Shown piece after piece: positions 1 to 6,703 of a stretch of DNA of 64,000 nt. Numbering within the stretch: position 1 is the first letter of the stretch; every line of letters begins with the position of its first letter. The stretch comes from Methanomassiliicoccales archaeon (GTDB lineage Archaea; Thermoplasmatota; Thermoplasmata; Methanomassiliicoccales; UBA472). The position numbers and the translations under genes were made by a program. Below the pieces are notes generated by a model. That model had not been told where the DNA came from and ran no database searches. It was given only the letters and a program-made list of their open reading frames with translations. The stretch is from NCBI GenBank assembly GCA_028682895.1, contig JAJRAK010000032.1:90469-154468 (forward strand). Reading direction: 5' to 3'.

Positions 1-979
1 TGCCGATGCCACCTATGTTGGTTTTGCTGGAAAGACCGATGGCGAACACACCCTCGAACGCCAGTATTGAAAGGATGATGGGAGTGATGAAATTGGGGGT
101 GAAGTCGAACCCCATCTCCTTGTGTCGGATCCTCCAGAGCAAAGGCGATAATAGACCGAGGAGGAACAGCTGGGCACATCCAGCGACGACATACTCTTTG
201 GGGAAAAATCGACCGTCGGTTATATCGATCGCACCTGCCCATGAAGCGGCGATTACGCCCTCCAAGGCCACTATCCCACCTAGGACGAGCATGATGATGA
301 GCGTGTTCCTTCGGCTCAATACCTTTGCCATCAGACCTTCGGCCCGCGATTCACGGACCAGTGTCCATAGGACGAACATCATCGCACCTATGATGAAGAG
401 CTGCAGTCCCGCGTCGAAGAACGTATAGGCCTTGATGTAGCCGATCCCTTCGATGTTGGTCATCTCAGCGATGCCCATCACCGTAAGGCCTTCCATTACC
501 AGAAGAGCGGCCACTATCGATCCGAGACCGTCCACTATCCAGTTCATGGGCTTCGTGTCCCGGAGCCACCATGATCGGAGGGACAATATCCCGAGCACGA
601 AGAGCTGAGCCCCGGAAAGGACTATCAGTTCATTGGTGATGCCGCCGATGCCTTCAACGAACACCGGCCCACCGATATAGACGATGACCAGACCTTCGAC
701 GGACACTATGACCATGGCGGCGTAGGTCAGGACACTGAATACCTTGGCCAGGACCGTCTTGTTCCCTTCAGGGGATGATGGTTTGAACATCCACATGATG
801 GAGATAAAAATACCCAGGGCGATAAGTTGGACCGCAGCCAGCTGGAACGTTGAAGCTCTGATCCCGCCGATGCCCTCGACGACCGCCCCATCAGCAATGG
901 AAAAGGCCACCAAGCCCTCGAAGATGATGAACCAGCCTATCAGCATCCCTATGATCGTACGACTGGAGAACTTATTCAT
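1..979 (-). CDS. Multi-pass membrane protein with internal repeats, 3' end cut off by the window
   Basis: The reverse strand is open from the ATG at 979 down to base 1 with no stop, so at least 326 residues are present and the C-terminus lies outside. An in-frame stop at 995-997 limits the start to GTG 988 or ATG 979; the ATG follows a GGTGA ribosome-binding site. The protein is strongly hydrophobic, with roughly eight predicted membrane segments. It repeats a unit containing EGIGGI or a variant (VVEGIGGIR, VFVEGIGGIT, NIEGIGYIK, NIGGIG), each followed by a helix with a QL..LG pattern, which points to tandem duplication of a short helical module. I do not recognise the family. It lies downstream of a winged-helix regulator on the same strand, but 119 nt with its own TATA-like sequence separate them, so it is probably a separate transcript. 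Confidence 0.75.
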   Translation of the reverse strand, partial: MNKFSSRTIIGMLIGWFIIFEGLVAFSIADGAVVEGIGGIRASTFQLAAVQLIALGIFISIMWMFKPSSPEGNKTVLAKVFSVLTYAAMVIVSVEGLVIVYIGGPVFVEGIGGITNELIVLSGAQLFVLGILSLRSWWLRDTKPMNWIVDGLGSIVAALLVMEGLTVMGIAEMTNIEGIGYIKAYTFFDAGLQLFIIGAMMFVLWTLVRESRAEGLMAKVLSRRNTLIIMLVLGGIVALEGVIAASWAGAIDITDGRFFPKEYVVAGCAQLFLLGLLSPLLWRIRHKEMGFDFTPNFITPIILSILAFEGVFAIGLSSKTNIGGIG

Positions 980-1041
980 CGCCTTCACCGAGCCTCATTG
1001 ATGACCATGTTCATCACTTATAGAATTTACGCATGTAATTC

Positions 1042-1068
1042 CATCCATAATATTAATTCGAATGGATG
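1042..1068. promoter_or_regulatory. Everted ATCCAT/ATGGAT half-sites in the promoter of the membrane-protein gene
   Basis: CATCCAT at 1042-1048 and ATGGATG at 1062-1068 form an inverted repeat with a 13-nt AT-rich spacer. A TATA-like CTATAAG (reverse strand) lies at about 1017-1025, between the repeat and the start at 979. The half-sites match those of the 17-bp palindromes before the corrinoid genes at 2645 and 55933, but here the arms are everted and further apart. A role as a binding site is inferred. Confidence 0.35.
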
Positions 1069-1098
1069 TTCAGAAGGGAACGACTAGCGCGCTGCGCC

Positions 1099-1911
1099 TC
1101 ATTTGACCATGCCGTTTCCCTGATGGTCTGAACTTGTCGATCGGGCCGTCCAAAGGTAAAGTTCGTTCACCAGCTCCAGTGCCTTCATCCCTTTATCGGA
1201 AAGACCGTAATCCCCACGCTCACCGTTCTGGATTATCATCCCGGATGCGGTTAGTCGCTGCAGGTGGAACAGAAGGTTACCACCCCTGAGGTTGGTGAGC
1301 ACGGAAAGTTCCGAGAACGAGCACGGTGCCTTGGCCAATGATTTCAGCACCGTTATCCTCTGGACGTTGGATATCGGCTCTAACAGATCTTTTACCACTC
1401 GGTCCTCCGGGAGCACATCTATGCTGTTGCGCAGCTCCTCCTTGGTTCGATAAAGGCCAAGAGCTCGCATGAGCTCGGTCTGTTGTTGAAAGATGGAACC
1501 GACCTCGCCTATGCATCCATCGCATCTTCCTTTGATGACATTACCATCGAAACGACCCAATTTCTCGGATTGCAGCAGGACGTCCTCATCCGATATCCGC
1601 GGCCTCTCCAATAGCAGCAGGTTCTCATCGAGGAAACCGATGAACTCCTGCCTGCACTCCTTGCGCATCTCACATCGTTTCGGCATGCCCGCATCCAGCT
1701 GGGTGATGGCCTTGTCGCGGGCCTCGTCACGCAAGATGCGAAACAGCCCGGAACGGTCGTTGTTTGAGACATTGATGCTGGTCAGCAATGAGGTGATACG
1801 CTGCAGCTCGATGCTCATCTCATCCATCCGCTCCTTGATCTGAGATACTTCGTTCTCTAGCGGGTCCGGTCTAGTGGCCATCGTATCACTCAAGGTCATC
1901 TCAATGACCAT
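1099..1911 (-). CDS. Winged-helix (ArsR-like) transcriptional regulator, candidate methyltransferase regulator
   Basis: The 270-residue protein has a probable coiled-coil N-terminus (about residues 15-50). A central region carries four cysteines as C-x5-C (CEMRKEC) and C-x2-C (CDGC), a possible metal or redox site. The C-terminal winged helix spans about 180-255, with an ArsR-like recognition region (GGNLLFHLQRL) and wing (GERGDYGLSDKG). In Methanosarcina, HTH proteins of the Msr group control mtaCB operons. This gene sits next to an orphan corrinoid gene whose promoter carries paired palindromes, so a similar role is a reasonable inference but unproven. A TATA-like TTTATAAAT lies about 45 nt upstream of the start. 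ATG 1911 is used; methionines at residues 5 and 11 are alternatives. Confidence 0.75.
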   Translation of the reverse strand: MVIEMTLSDTMATRPDPLENEVSQIKERMDEMSIELQRITSLLTSINVSNNDRSGLFRILRDEARDKAITQLDAGMPKRCEMRKECRQEFIGFLDENLLLLERPRISDEDVLLQSEKLGRFDGNVIKGRCDGCIGEVGSIFQQQTELMRALGLYRTKEELRNSIDVLPEDRVVKDLLEPISNVQRITVLKSLAKAPCSFSELSVLTNLRGGNLLFHLQRLTASGMIIQNGERGDYGLSDKGMKALELVNELYLWTARSTSSDHQGNGMVK

Positions 1912-1972
1912 AACATATATTACGATGCCTCTGCGACAATTATTATATAATATGAATATTTATAAAACTTGA

Positions 1973-2000
1973 TAAAAAAAAAGTTTGGGGCGAAAGCCCC
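1973..2000 (-). terminator. Hairpin plus U-tract terminator after the corrinoid gene
   Basis: On the reverse strand just after the stop at 2004, GGGGCTTTCGCCCC can form a short stem and is followed by AAAC and a run of T (A run at about 1973-1983 on the given strand). It separates the corrinoid gene from the regulator at 1911. Confidence 0.65.
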
Positions 2001-2003
2001 TGT

Positions 2004-2645
2004 TTACTTGTGCCCGATCAGGAGCTTGGTTGCCACGGCAACGGCTTCGTTGGCATCGTAGCCCCAGCCGTCCGCGCCAATGCTCTTGGCGAAGTCTGCG
2101 GAGGTAGCGCCGCCACCGACCATGGTCTTGATCTTGCCCTTCAGGCCACCCTCGGCCAGCATCTTCTCGATCTCCTTCATTCCCGCCAGGGTGGGGGTCA
2201 TGAGGGTGGAGGTCGCGATTATGTGGGCGTTCTCGTCCTTTGCCTTCTGAACGATGTCCTTCAGGGGTACATCGCGGCCGAGGTCGAAGATAGTGTTTCC
2301 AGCTCCGGTCATCAGGGCCTTGACGATGTTCTTACCGATGTCGTGCACATCTCCCTCTACAACGCAGAGGACGACCTTACCGGCAGCTCCTGCAGATGCA
2401 GCGTCGAGCTTCGGCAAAGCCAGGTTCAATCCCTGGTACAGGGTCTGAGCGGACAAAAGAACCTGGGGCAGGAAGTACTCCTTCTTCTCGTACTTCTCAC
2501 CGACGATCTTCATGGCCTCGCTCAGTCCGTTGAATATGATCTCCTTAGCGGAGACTCCCTGATCGAGGAGTGCCTGGGTAGCTCCCTTGGCTTCCTTGAT
2601 CTTCCCCTTTACAACGATGTCAATCAATGCATCCATGTTTGCCAT
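2004..2645 (-). CDS. Methyltransferase cognate corrinoid protein (MtbC/MttC/MtsB-like)
   Basis: The 213-residue protein has the two-domain architecture of corrinoid shuttle proteins: a helical cap domain (about 1-85) and a Rossmann B12-binding domain (90-210) with the D-x-H-x-x-G motif (GDVHDIGKN, lower axial His101). Such proteins carry a methyl group from a substrate-specific methyltransferase to a coenzyme M methylase. The ATG at 2645 is preferred over the in-frame ATG at 2660 because GGAGG at about 2652-2657 fits as its ribosome-binding site and would otherwise lie inside the coding region. No methyltransferase partner is adjacent, so the substrate (methylamine, methyl sulfide or other) cannot be assigned. 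Two palindromic operator candidates lie upstream. It differs clearly from the MtaC at 55148. Confidence 0.9.
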   Translation of the reverse strand: MANMDALIDIVVKGKIKEAKGATQALLDQGVSAKEIIFNGLSEAMKIVGEKYEKKEYFLPQVLLSAQTLYQGLNLALPKLDAASAGAAGKVVLCVVEGDVHDIGKNIVKALMTGAGNTIFDLGRDVPLKDIVQKAKDENAHIIATSTLMTPTLAGMKEIEKMLAEGGLKGKIKTMVGGGATSADFAKSIGADGWGYDANEAVAVATKLLIGHK

Positions 2646-2692
2646 TAATATTTCCTCCAAAGAAGTTTTCTGCGTCCAAATTTCAATATATT

Positions 2693-2700
2693 ATTATAAA
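2693..2700 (-). promoter_or_regulatory. TATA box of the orphan corrinoid gene
   Basis: The reverse strand reads GGGTTTATAATAATATATTG here, with a TATA core TTTATAAT about 48 nt before the ATG at 2645. The gap to the nearest palindrome (2712) is 11 nt, the same as before mtaC. Confidence 0.6.
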
Positions 2701-2711
2701 CCCTTGCATGG

Positions 2712-2728
2712 ATGGATGCAACATCCAT
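2712..2728. promoter_or_regulatory. Operator candidate 1: 17-bp palindrome ATGGATG-CAA-CATCCAT
   Basis: Perfect 7-bp arms with a 3-nt centre, 11 nt upstream of the TATA box of the corrinoid gene. Its length and half-sites match the palindrome at 2743-2759; the two start 31 nt apart, about three helical turns, as expected for cooperative binding on one face of the DNA. The palindromes are seen in the sequence; regulation is inferred. Confidence 0.6.
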
Positions 2729-2742
2729 ATGGTCTACAATGG

Positions 2743-2759
2743 ATGGATTAATAATCCAT
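2743..2759. promoter_or_regulatory. Operator candidate 2: 17-bp palindrome ATGGATTA-A-TAATCCAT
   Basis: Perfect 8-bp arms around a single central A. It agrees at 14 of 17 positions with the element at 56022-56038 before mtaC. It lies upstream of operator candidate 1 in the same promoter. Confidence 0.6.
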
Positions 2760-2801
2760 ACTAGTATGGCCATGCACTATCGTTAATGGTGTTTAACCCC
2801 C

Positions 2802-3902
2802 TTATTTGCATTCTTCATGACAAATATTTTCCCCGCATTTCGGGCAATTTCCATTGATCGTCCTATCGATTATTGAAGCATAGGAAGGACAGAACTTGCT
2901 CAATCGCCCTTTATCGCAGACCACCCCTTCTGAGACGGCCTCGGCCGCCCGATCGATGACATCTGTTCCACACCTCGGACAATAAGTGCGATGCTCGTCC
3001 CCCTCGACCATCCCACTAAGATAAATAAAATCGAGGCCTGCTATCTTGCCAGCTCCCTTTATCAGCCGCATTGCGCTCTCGCTAGTAGGAGCGAGATGCG
3101 ACAGACGATGGGATGGCATGAAGCGGTAGAGATGTATGGGAACGTGGGTCCCTAATCGTATTCGCACCCATTTGAAGAACTCCCCCAGCTCATCGGCACT
3201 ATCGTTGAGACCTGGAATGATGAGGTATGCTAGTTCCACATGATTACCGTTCTTTACGAGGTATTCACATGTGCTCAGAACGGGCGCCAGATGCCCTCCG
3301 CAATGCTGGTCATAGAAAATCTCATTGAACCCTTTCACATCGATCTTGAAAACGTTCACTATCGATGCCAGCCTTTTCAATGGTTCCATCTCGATGAAAC
3401 CGTTGCTGTTCATCATGGTGAAAAGTCCAGTGGTCTGGGCGATCTCCGCGACATCCAGTATGAACTCGTACCATACCGTTGGCTCGTTGAATGTGAAGGC
3501 TATCCCCTGGACGTTCTTCTGCAGGGCAAGGTCGACAACCGCCTTGGGTGTCATCTCGGAACATTGGTTATCATCAACGCCTGATAAAGCAAGGGCCGCG
3601 TTCTGACAGCAATCGCAATCCAGATTGCACCCGAATGTTCCTATGGAGAGAAGTTTTGAGCCGGGACGATAATGGTATATCGGTTTCTTCTCGATCTGAT
3701 CTATGGCCTGCGCACAAACCTTTCCATAGTTCAGAGATGACACACGTCCGTTCATCACGCGTCTGGTCCGACATCGGCCAGTATCGCCTTCACCAAGGAC
3801 ACAATGATGTGGGCATAATGTGCATTCCCAACTAGTGGTCGCATTGCTGTCCTGCGCCCCGGATGGCACGATCGTCCTATAGACAGGATCAATAGTCGTC
3901 AT
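2802..3902 (-). CDS. AmmeMemoRadiSam-type radical SAM enzyme (PflA-like)
   Basis: The 366-residue protein has the radical SAM motif C-x3-C-x2-C at residues 92-99 (GCNLDCDCCQN), which binds the [4Fe-4S] cluster that cleaves S-adenosylmethionine. An N-terminal cysteine cluster (C27, C30, C34, C44) and C-terminal zinc-ribbon pairs (CPRCG, CPKCG) flank it. This layout, with FNEPTVWYEF and KIDVKGFNE, fits the radical SAM subunit of the AmmeMemoRadiSam system, a widespread archaeal set whose substrate is not established. The Memo and AMMECR1 partners are not in the window. The gene precedes the corrinoid gene on the same strand, but a 156-nt gap with a strong promoter separates them. It overlaps the end of a possible small zinc-ribbon gene upstream. 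Confidence 0.85.
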   Translation of the reverse strand: MTTIDPVYRTIVPSGAQDSNATTSWECTLCPHHCVLGEGDTGRCRTRRVMNGRVSSLNYGKVCAQAIDQIEKKPIYHYRPGSKLLSIGTFGCNLDCDCCQNAALALSGVDDNQCSEMTPKAVVDLALQKNVQGIAFTFNEPTVWYEFILDVAEIAQTTGLFTMMNSNGFIEMEPLKRLASIVNVFKIDVKGFNEIFYDQHCGGHLAPVLSTCEYLVKNGNHVELAYLIIPGLNDSADELGEFFKWVRIRLGTHVPIHLYRFMPSHRLSHLAPTSESAMRLIKGAGKIAGLDFIYLSGMVEGDEHRTYCPRCGTDVIDRAAEAVSEGVVCDKGRLSKFCPSYASIIDRTINGNCPKCGENICHEECK

Positions 3903-3984
3903 CCTCAGATTGGGATGCCCCGCATACAGGACACTTGTCCTGGTTCTTCTTAAGAATACATCCGCATACTATGCACTCGACCAA
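3889..3984 (-). CDS. Possible 31-residue rubredoxin-like zinc-ribbon protein
   Basis: The reverse strand encodes a short frame with two C-x2-C knuckles (ECIVCGC, KCPVCGA) and an acidic tail, ending 14 nt inside the start of the radical SAM gene. This is the pattern of tiny rubredoxin-like or zinc-ribbon proteins. No ATG exists in frame; TTG at 3984 or CTG at 3999 would have to serve, preceded by AGAGGG. The cysteine spacing and coupling to a metalloenzyme gene favour a real gene; the missing ATG argues against it. Confidence 0.4.
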   Translation of the reverse strand: MVECIVCGCILKKNQDKCPVCGASQSEDDDY

Positions 3985-4033
3985 ACGTAACCCTCTCAGA
4001 GAAATATCATATTTTGAGCGTAATTAAGTTTCG

Positions 4034-4087
4034 GTGAGGTCGTGTCCTACCCTTGGTCATTTTTTGAGTACGATATGATGACCTCAC
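4034..4087. repeat. Inverted repeat GTGAGGTC ... GACCTCAC
   Basis: Perfect 8-bp arms at 4034-4041 and 4080-4087 enclose 38 nt that include a T-run. It sits between the epimerase gene and the zinc-ribbon/radical SAM pair, all on the reverse strand. It may be a terminator-like RNA stem or a binding site; function unknown. Confidence 0.35.
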
Positions 4088-4120
4088 TGTACGTATCATA
4101 GGGAACAAATATGCTCCCGT

Positions 4121-5065
4121 CTATCGCATGCTGTTGATGGTCAGCGCCAATCCTTTGTTCATATCGAACTTGGGAGAATATCCCAGTTCGTTCATGGCCT
4201 TGCTGATGTCGGCCATGGAATGCTTGATATCGCCCTTCCTGGCATCCTTATGTTCCACCTTACTTTTAACATCGGATGGAAAATTTTTAAGGATCATGTG
4301 TGCCAACTGGTTCACTGACACCCTGACCTGATTGGCGATGTTGAACACTTGTCCGTTATGTTCGTTATCCAATGCAGCGAGGACATTGGCCTGGACCACA
4401 TCATCGATATAGACGAAATCGCGGGTGTTCTCCCCATCCCCGAATATGTTGAGCGGACCCCCCTTGACGGCGGCCTCGATGAACCTGGGCACCACGGCCG
4501 CGTAGTCCGAGGAAGGGTCCTGACCGGGACCATAGATGTTGAAGTATCTGAGGCTGCACGTCGGCAGACGGAAGTTCAGCCAGAAGTTCTTGCAGTAATG
4601 TTCACCAGTGAGCTTGGTAACGGCATACGGTGATATGGGAGCCGGCAGGTCGTCCTCCCTTTTCATCTCCGCGAGGGAGTCGCCGTAGACGGCCGAAGAA
4701 GAAGCGAACACCACCTTCCCCACCTTGGCATCCCTGGCCTCGGTAAGCACGCGCAACGTGCCGCACACGTTCACCTGGTTGCATGCGATAGGGTCAAGGA
4801 TACTTTTAGGGACGGATGCTATGGCCGCCTCGTGGAACACCAGATCGACACCTTTCATGACCTCTCGGACCTTGTCTGCGTCCCTGATGCTCCCGATCAC
4901 GAGCTCTGCATCGATTCCAGACAGATTTTCTTTCTTTCCGACGGAAAGGTCGTCCAGGACGATGACCTCGTTCTCCGGTGCGAGAGCGGAGGCGATGTGC
5001 GATCCCACGAACCCTGCCCCGCCAGTGATGAGGATGCGCTTTCCTTTGATGATCTTGATGCTCAT
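4121..5065 (-). CDS. NAD-dependent sugar-nucleotide epimerase/dehydratase (UDP-glucose 4-epimerase family)
   Basis: A short-chain dehydrogenase/reductase of the extended type, 314 residues. The N-terminal Rossmann motif is TGGAGFVGSH. The active-site serine run is ASSSAVYGD, and the Y-x3-K pair is in SPYAVTKLTGEHY. The substrate-side motif is RYFNIYGPGQ and the later motif is GDGENTRDFVYIDDVV. Proteins of this type interconvert UDP-glucose/galactose or UDP-GlcNAc/GalNAc for glycan synthesis; the exact substrate cannot be read from sequence. The start at 5065 (MSIKIIKGKR) is chosen because longer versions run into the neighbouring phosphoesterase gene. It shares a probable surface-sugar role with galU, the UDP-glucose dehydrogenase, wecB and the rmlD-like gene elsewhere in the window. 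Confidence 0.85.
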   Translation of the reverse strand: MSIKIIKGKRILITGGAGFVGSHIASALAPENEVIVLDDLSVGKKENLSGIDAELVIGSIRDADKVREVMKGVDLVFHEAAIASVPKSILDPIACNQVNVCGTLRVLTEARDAKVGKVVFASSSAVYGDSLAEMKREDDLPAPISPYAVTKLTGEHYCKNFWLNFRLPTCSLRYFNIYGPGQDPSSDYAAVVPRFIEAAVKGGPLNIFGDGENTRDFVYIDDVVQANVLAALDNEHNGQVFNIANQVRVSVNQLAHMILKNFPSDVKSKVEHKDARKGDIKHSMADISKAMNELGYSPKFDMNKGLALTINSMR

Positions 5066-5121
5066 AATGGACCATCCACTGAAAATCATACGCGTTATTG
5101 AAACTATGCTATCATTCATCA

Positions 5122-5838
5122 TCACCAGCGCATCTTTCCCTTTTTTCCCAGGCGCATAAGTCCGATGTCGCTGCAACCGTACACCTCAGCACCTTCCAGG
5201 TCCATCCCAGTTAGACCTGGTGACAGCATGTCCCCGGATGTCATCCGGTTAATGTCGTTACCAGCCGCCAAAGGGCTGAAGGCGGGCAGAACAAGGACCT
5301 GCCCCTCCTGAAAATGAAGGAACGCTGGCAATTTGATGTGGCCGCTCACACCGTCGAAAAGTCTGACCGAAGGATGCTCGTGCCCCTGGAGCAGAGGACG
5401 TGCATCGGAGGCGATATGACCATGTACAAGATGGTATCCGTCGATGTCCAGTTCGTCGACCAGGTCAACCCCCATCCGAGAGGTGATGTTCGCCAGATAG
5501 TTGTCGTGATTCCCCTTGACCACCGTGACATCGGCCATTGATCGCATATGCTCCAGCACGTCCTTGACCTCCCTACGTTCCTGGTCCAGGTTGTGCGAGA
5601 ACTCGTGCTTCAGGTCCCCCAGCACGATGATGCGTAGCGGGCGGGCCGACCCTACGGCCGCCGATATGCGATCTTTCATCTCCTGGCCCTGCGATCGTGG
5701 GATCTGCAGACCGTCCAGCTCCAAGCTGGCCTCTATGCCAAGATGCAGATCGGCCAGGACCATCGTCCTGGAATTCGTGAGGAAGGCGCACCGGTCGTTG
5801 CTGATCCGCAGGCCGGGGGCGATGTCCATTTGCCTCAT
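5122..5838 (-). CDS. Archaeal metallophosphoesterase (SbcD/ICC-like, TIGR00024 type)
   Basis: The 238-residue protein carries the calcineurin-like metal-binding motifs in order: DLHLG (about residue 30), GDLKH (73), GNHDN (108), VHGH and GHEHPS (about 140-150). These bind two metal ions for phosphoester hydrolysis. The length and motif variants match the stand-alone archaeal phosphoesterase family related to SbcD. In many archaea it neighbours DNA-processing genes, and here the divergent neighbour is an RNase H-fold exonuclease followed by a DHH nuclease. The natural substrate is unknown. It ends 57 nt before the start of the epimerase gene on the same strand. Confidence 0.85.
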   Translation of the reverse strand: MRQMDIAPGLRISNDRCAFLTNSRTMVLADLHLGIEASLELDGLQIPRSQGQEMKDRISAAVGSARPLRIIVLGDLKHEFSHNLDQERREVKDVLEHMRSMADVTVVKGNHDNYLANITSRMGVDLVDELDIDGYHLVHGHIASDARPLLQGHEHPSVRLFDGVSGHIKLPAFLHFQEGQVLVLPAFSPLAAGNDINRMTSGDMLSPGLTGMDLEGAEVYGCSDIGLMRLGKKGKMRW

Positions 5839-5938
5839 GCGACCGGCCTAAAGCATCGCGGAGATATGAAACCCTTCATCCACCATTTTCAGGACCGAGT
5901 GCAAAAATCTATTATATGGACGCTCCGCTGAATGGGCG

Positions 5939-6703
5939 ATGATCAAGCGGACGTTCCTTCTGTTGCCGGGGATCGGCCAGGTCAAGGAGCGTCGGCTATG
6001 GCGCTCCGGGGTCCTCTCATGGGAGGAGTTCGAAATGCGTGATGGCCTGGATGGGATCTCCTCCGTCAAGAAATCGGCAATGGACCGTGAGCTGGAGATG
6101 GCCATCGACTGCTGGGACCAAGGACGGACCGAGTATTTCTGTCGATTACTTCCGAGCGGCCATCATTGGAGGATGTACGACCGATTGAAGGAGAGCACTG
6201 CTTACCTGGACATAGAGACGGACGGGTTGGGACCGGGCACCGTGATAACCATGATCTCCGTTCACAGAGGTGGGTGTACCACCACGCTCACTCGCGGCAT
6301 AGACCTGGAGGCAGAGAAGCTGCACCAGGTGCTGAAAGGAACGAAGCTCATGGTCACTTTCAATGGCAGTTCGTTCGACCTGCCCATGATCGAGAAGGAG
6401 TTCCCGTTCACTTTGCCGAAGGTCCCGCATTACGATCTGCGCCACGCCTGCCCGAAGGTCGGGCTGCGCGGCGGTCTGAAACAGGTGGAGGTGCTGCTTG
6501 GCTACCGTCGCCCTCAGGAGGTCGAGTACGTGACCGGAGAGGAAGCGGTGTACCTTTGGCACCTATGGGAGAGGAAAGGGAGCGAGAACGCCTTGAACCT
6601 TCTTCGCCGTTACAATCAGGAAGATACCAAGAACCTGGAGCCCCTGGCCGAGGTAGTGTATAAAAGACTGGCCGAGCAGATCGATAGGGAGTGCTGGGAA
6701 TGA
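5939..6703 (+). CDS. Ribonuclease H-like (YprB-type) DEDD exonuclease domain protein
   Basis: The 254-residue protein starts with a helix-hairpin-helix-like segment (LLLPGIGQVKERRLW). An RNase H-fold nuclease domain follows with DEDD-type acidic residues: D91 and E93 in YLDIETDG, D in FNGSSFDLP, and D in RYNQEDTKNL. The family (PF13482, YprB-like) is thought to trim nucleic-acid ends, but substrates are poorly known. A TATA-like TCTATTATATGG lies about 30 nt before the ATG, so the transcript has little or no leader. The stop overlaps the start of the DHH gene by 4 nt (ATGA), so the two are translationally coupled and probably act together in DNA or RNA processing. Confidence 0.8.
   Translation: MIKRTFLLLPGIGQVKERRLWRSGVLSWEEFEMRDGLDGISSVKKSAMDRELEMAIDCWDQGRTEYFCRLLPSGHHWRMYDRLKESTAYLDIETDGLGPGTVITMISVHRGGCTTTLTRGIDLEAEKLHQVLKGTKLMVTFNGSSFDLPMIEKEFPFTLPKVPHYDLRHACPKVGLRGGLKQVEVLLGYRRPQEVEYVTGEEAVYLWHLWERKGSENALNLLRRYNQEDTKNLEPLAEVVYKRLAEQIDRECWE

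Noticed and set aside
1..1001. Forward-strand frames at 6-428 and 744-1001
   Set aside because: They are antisense to the open reverse-strand membrane-protein gene, whose hydrophobic periodicity and start site are convincing.
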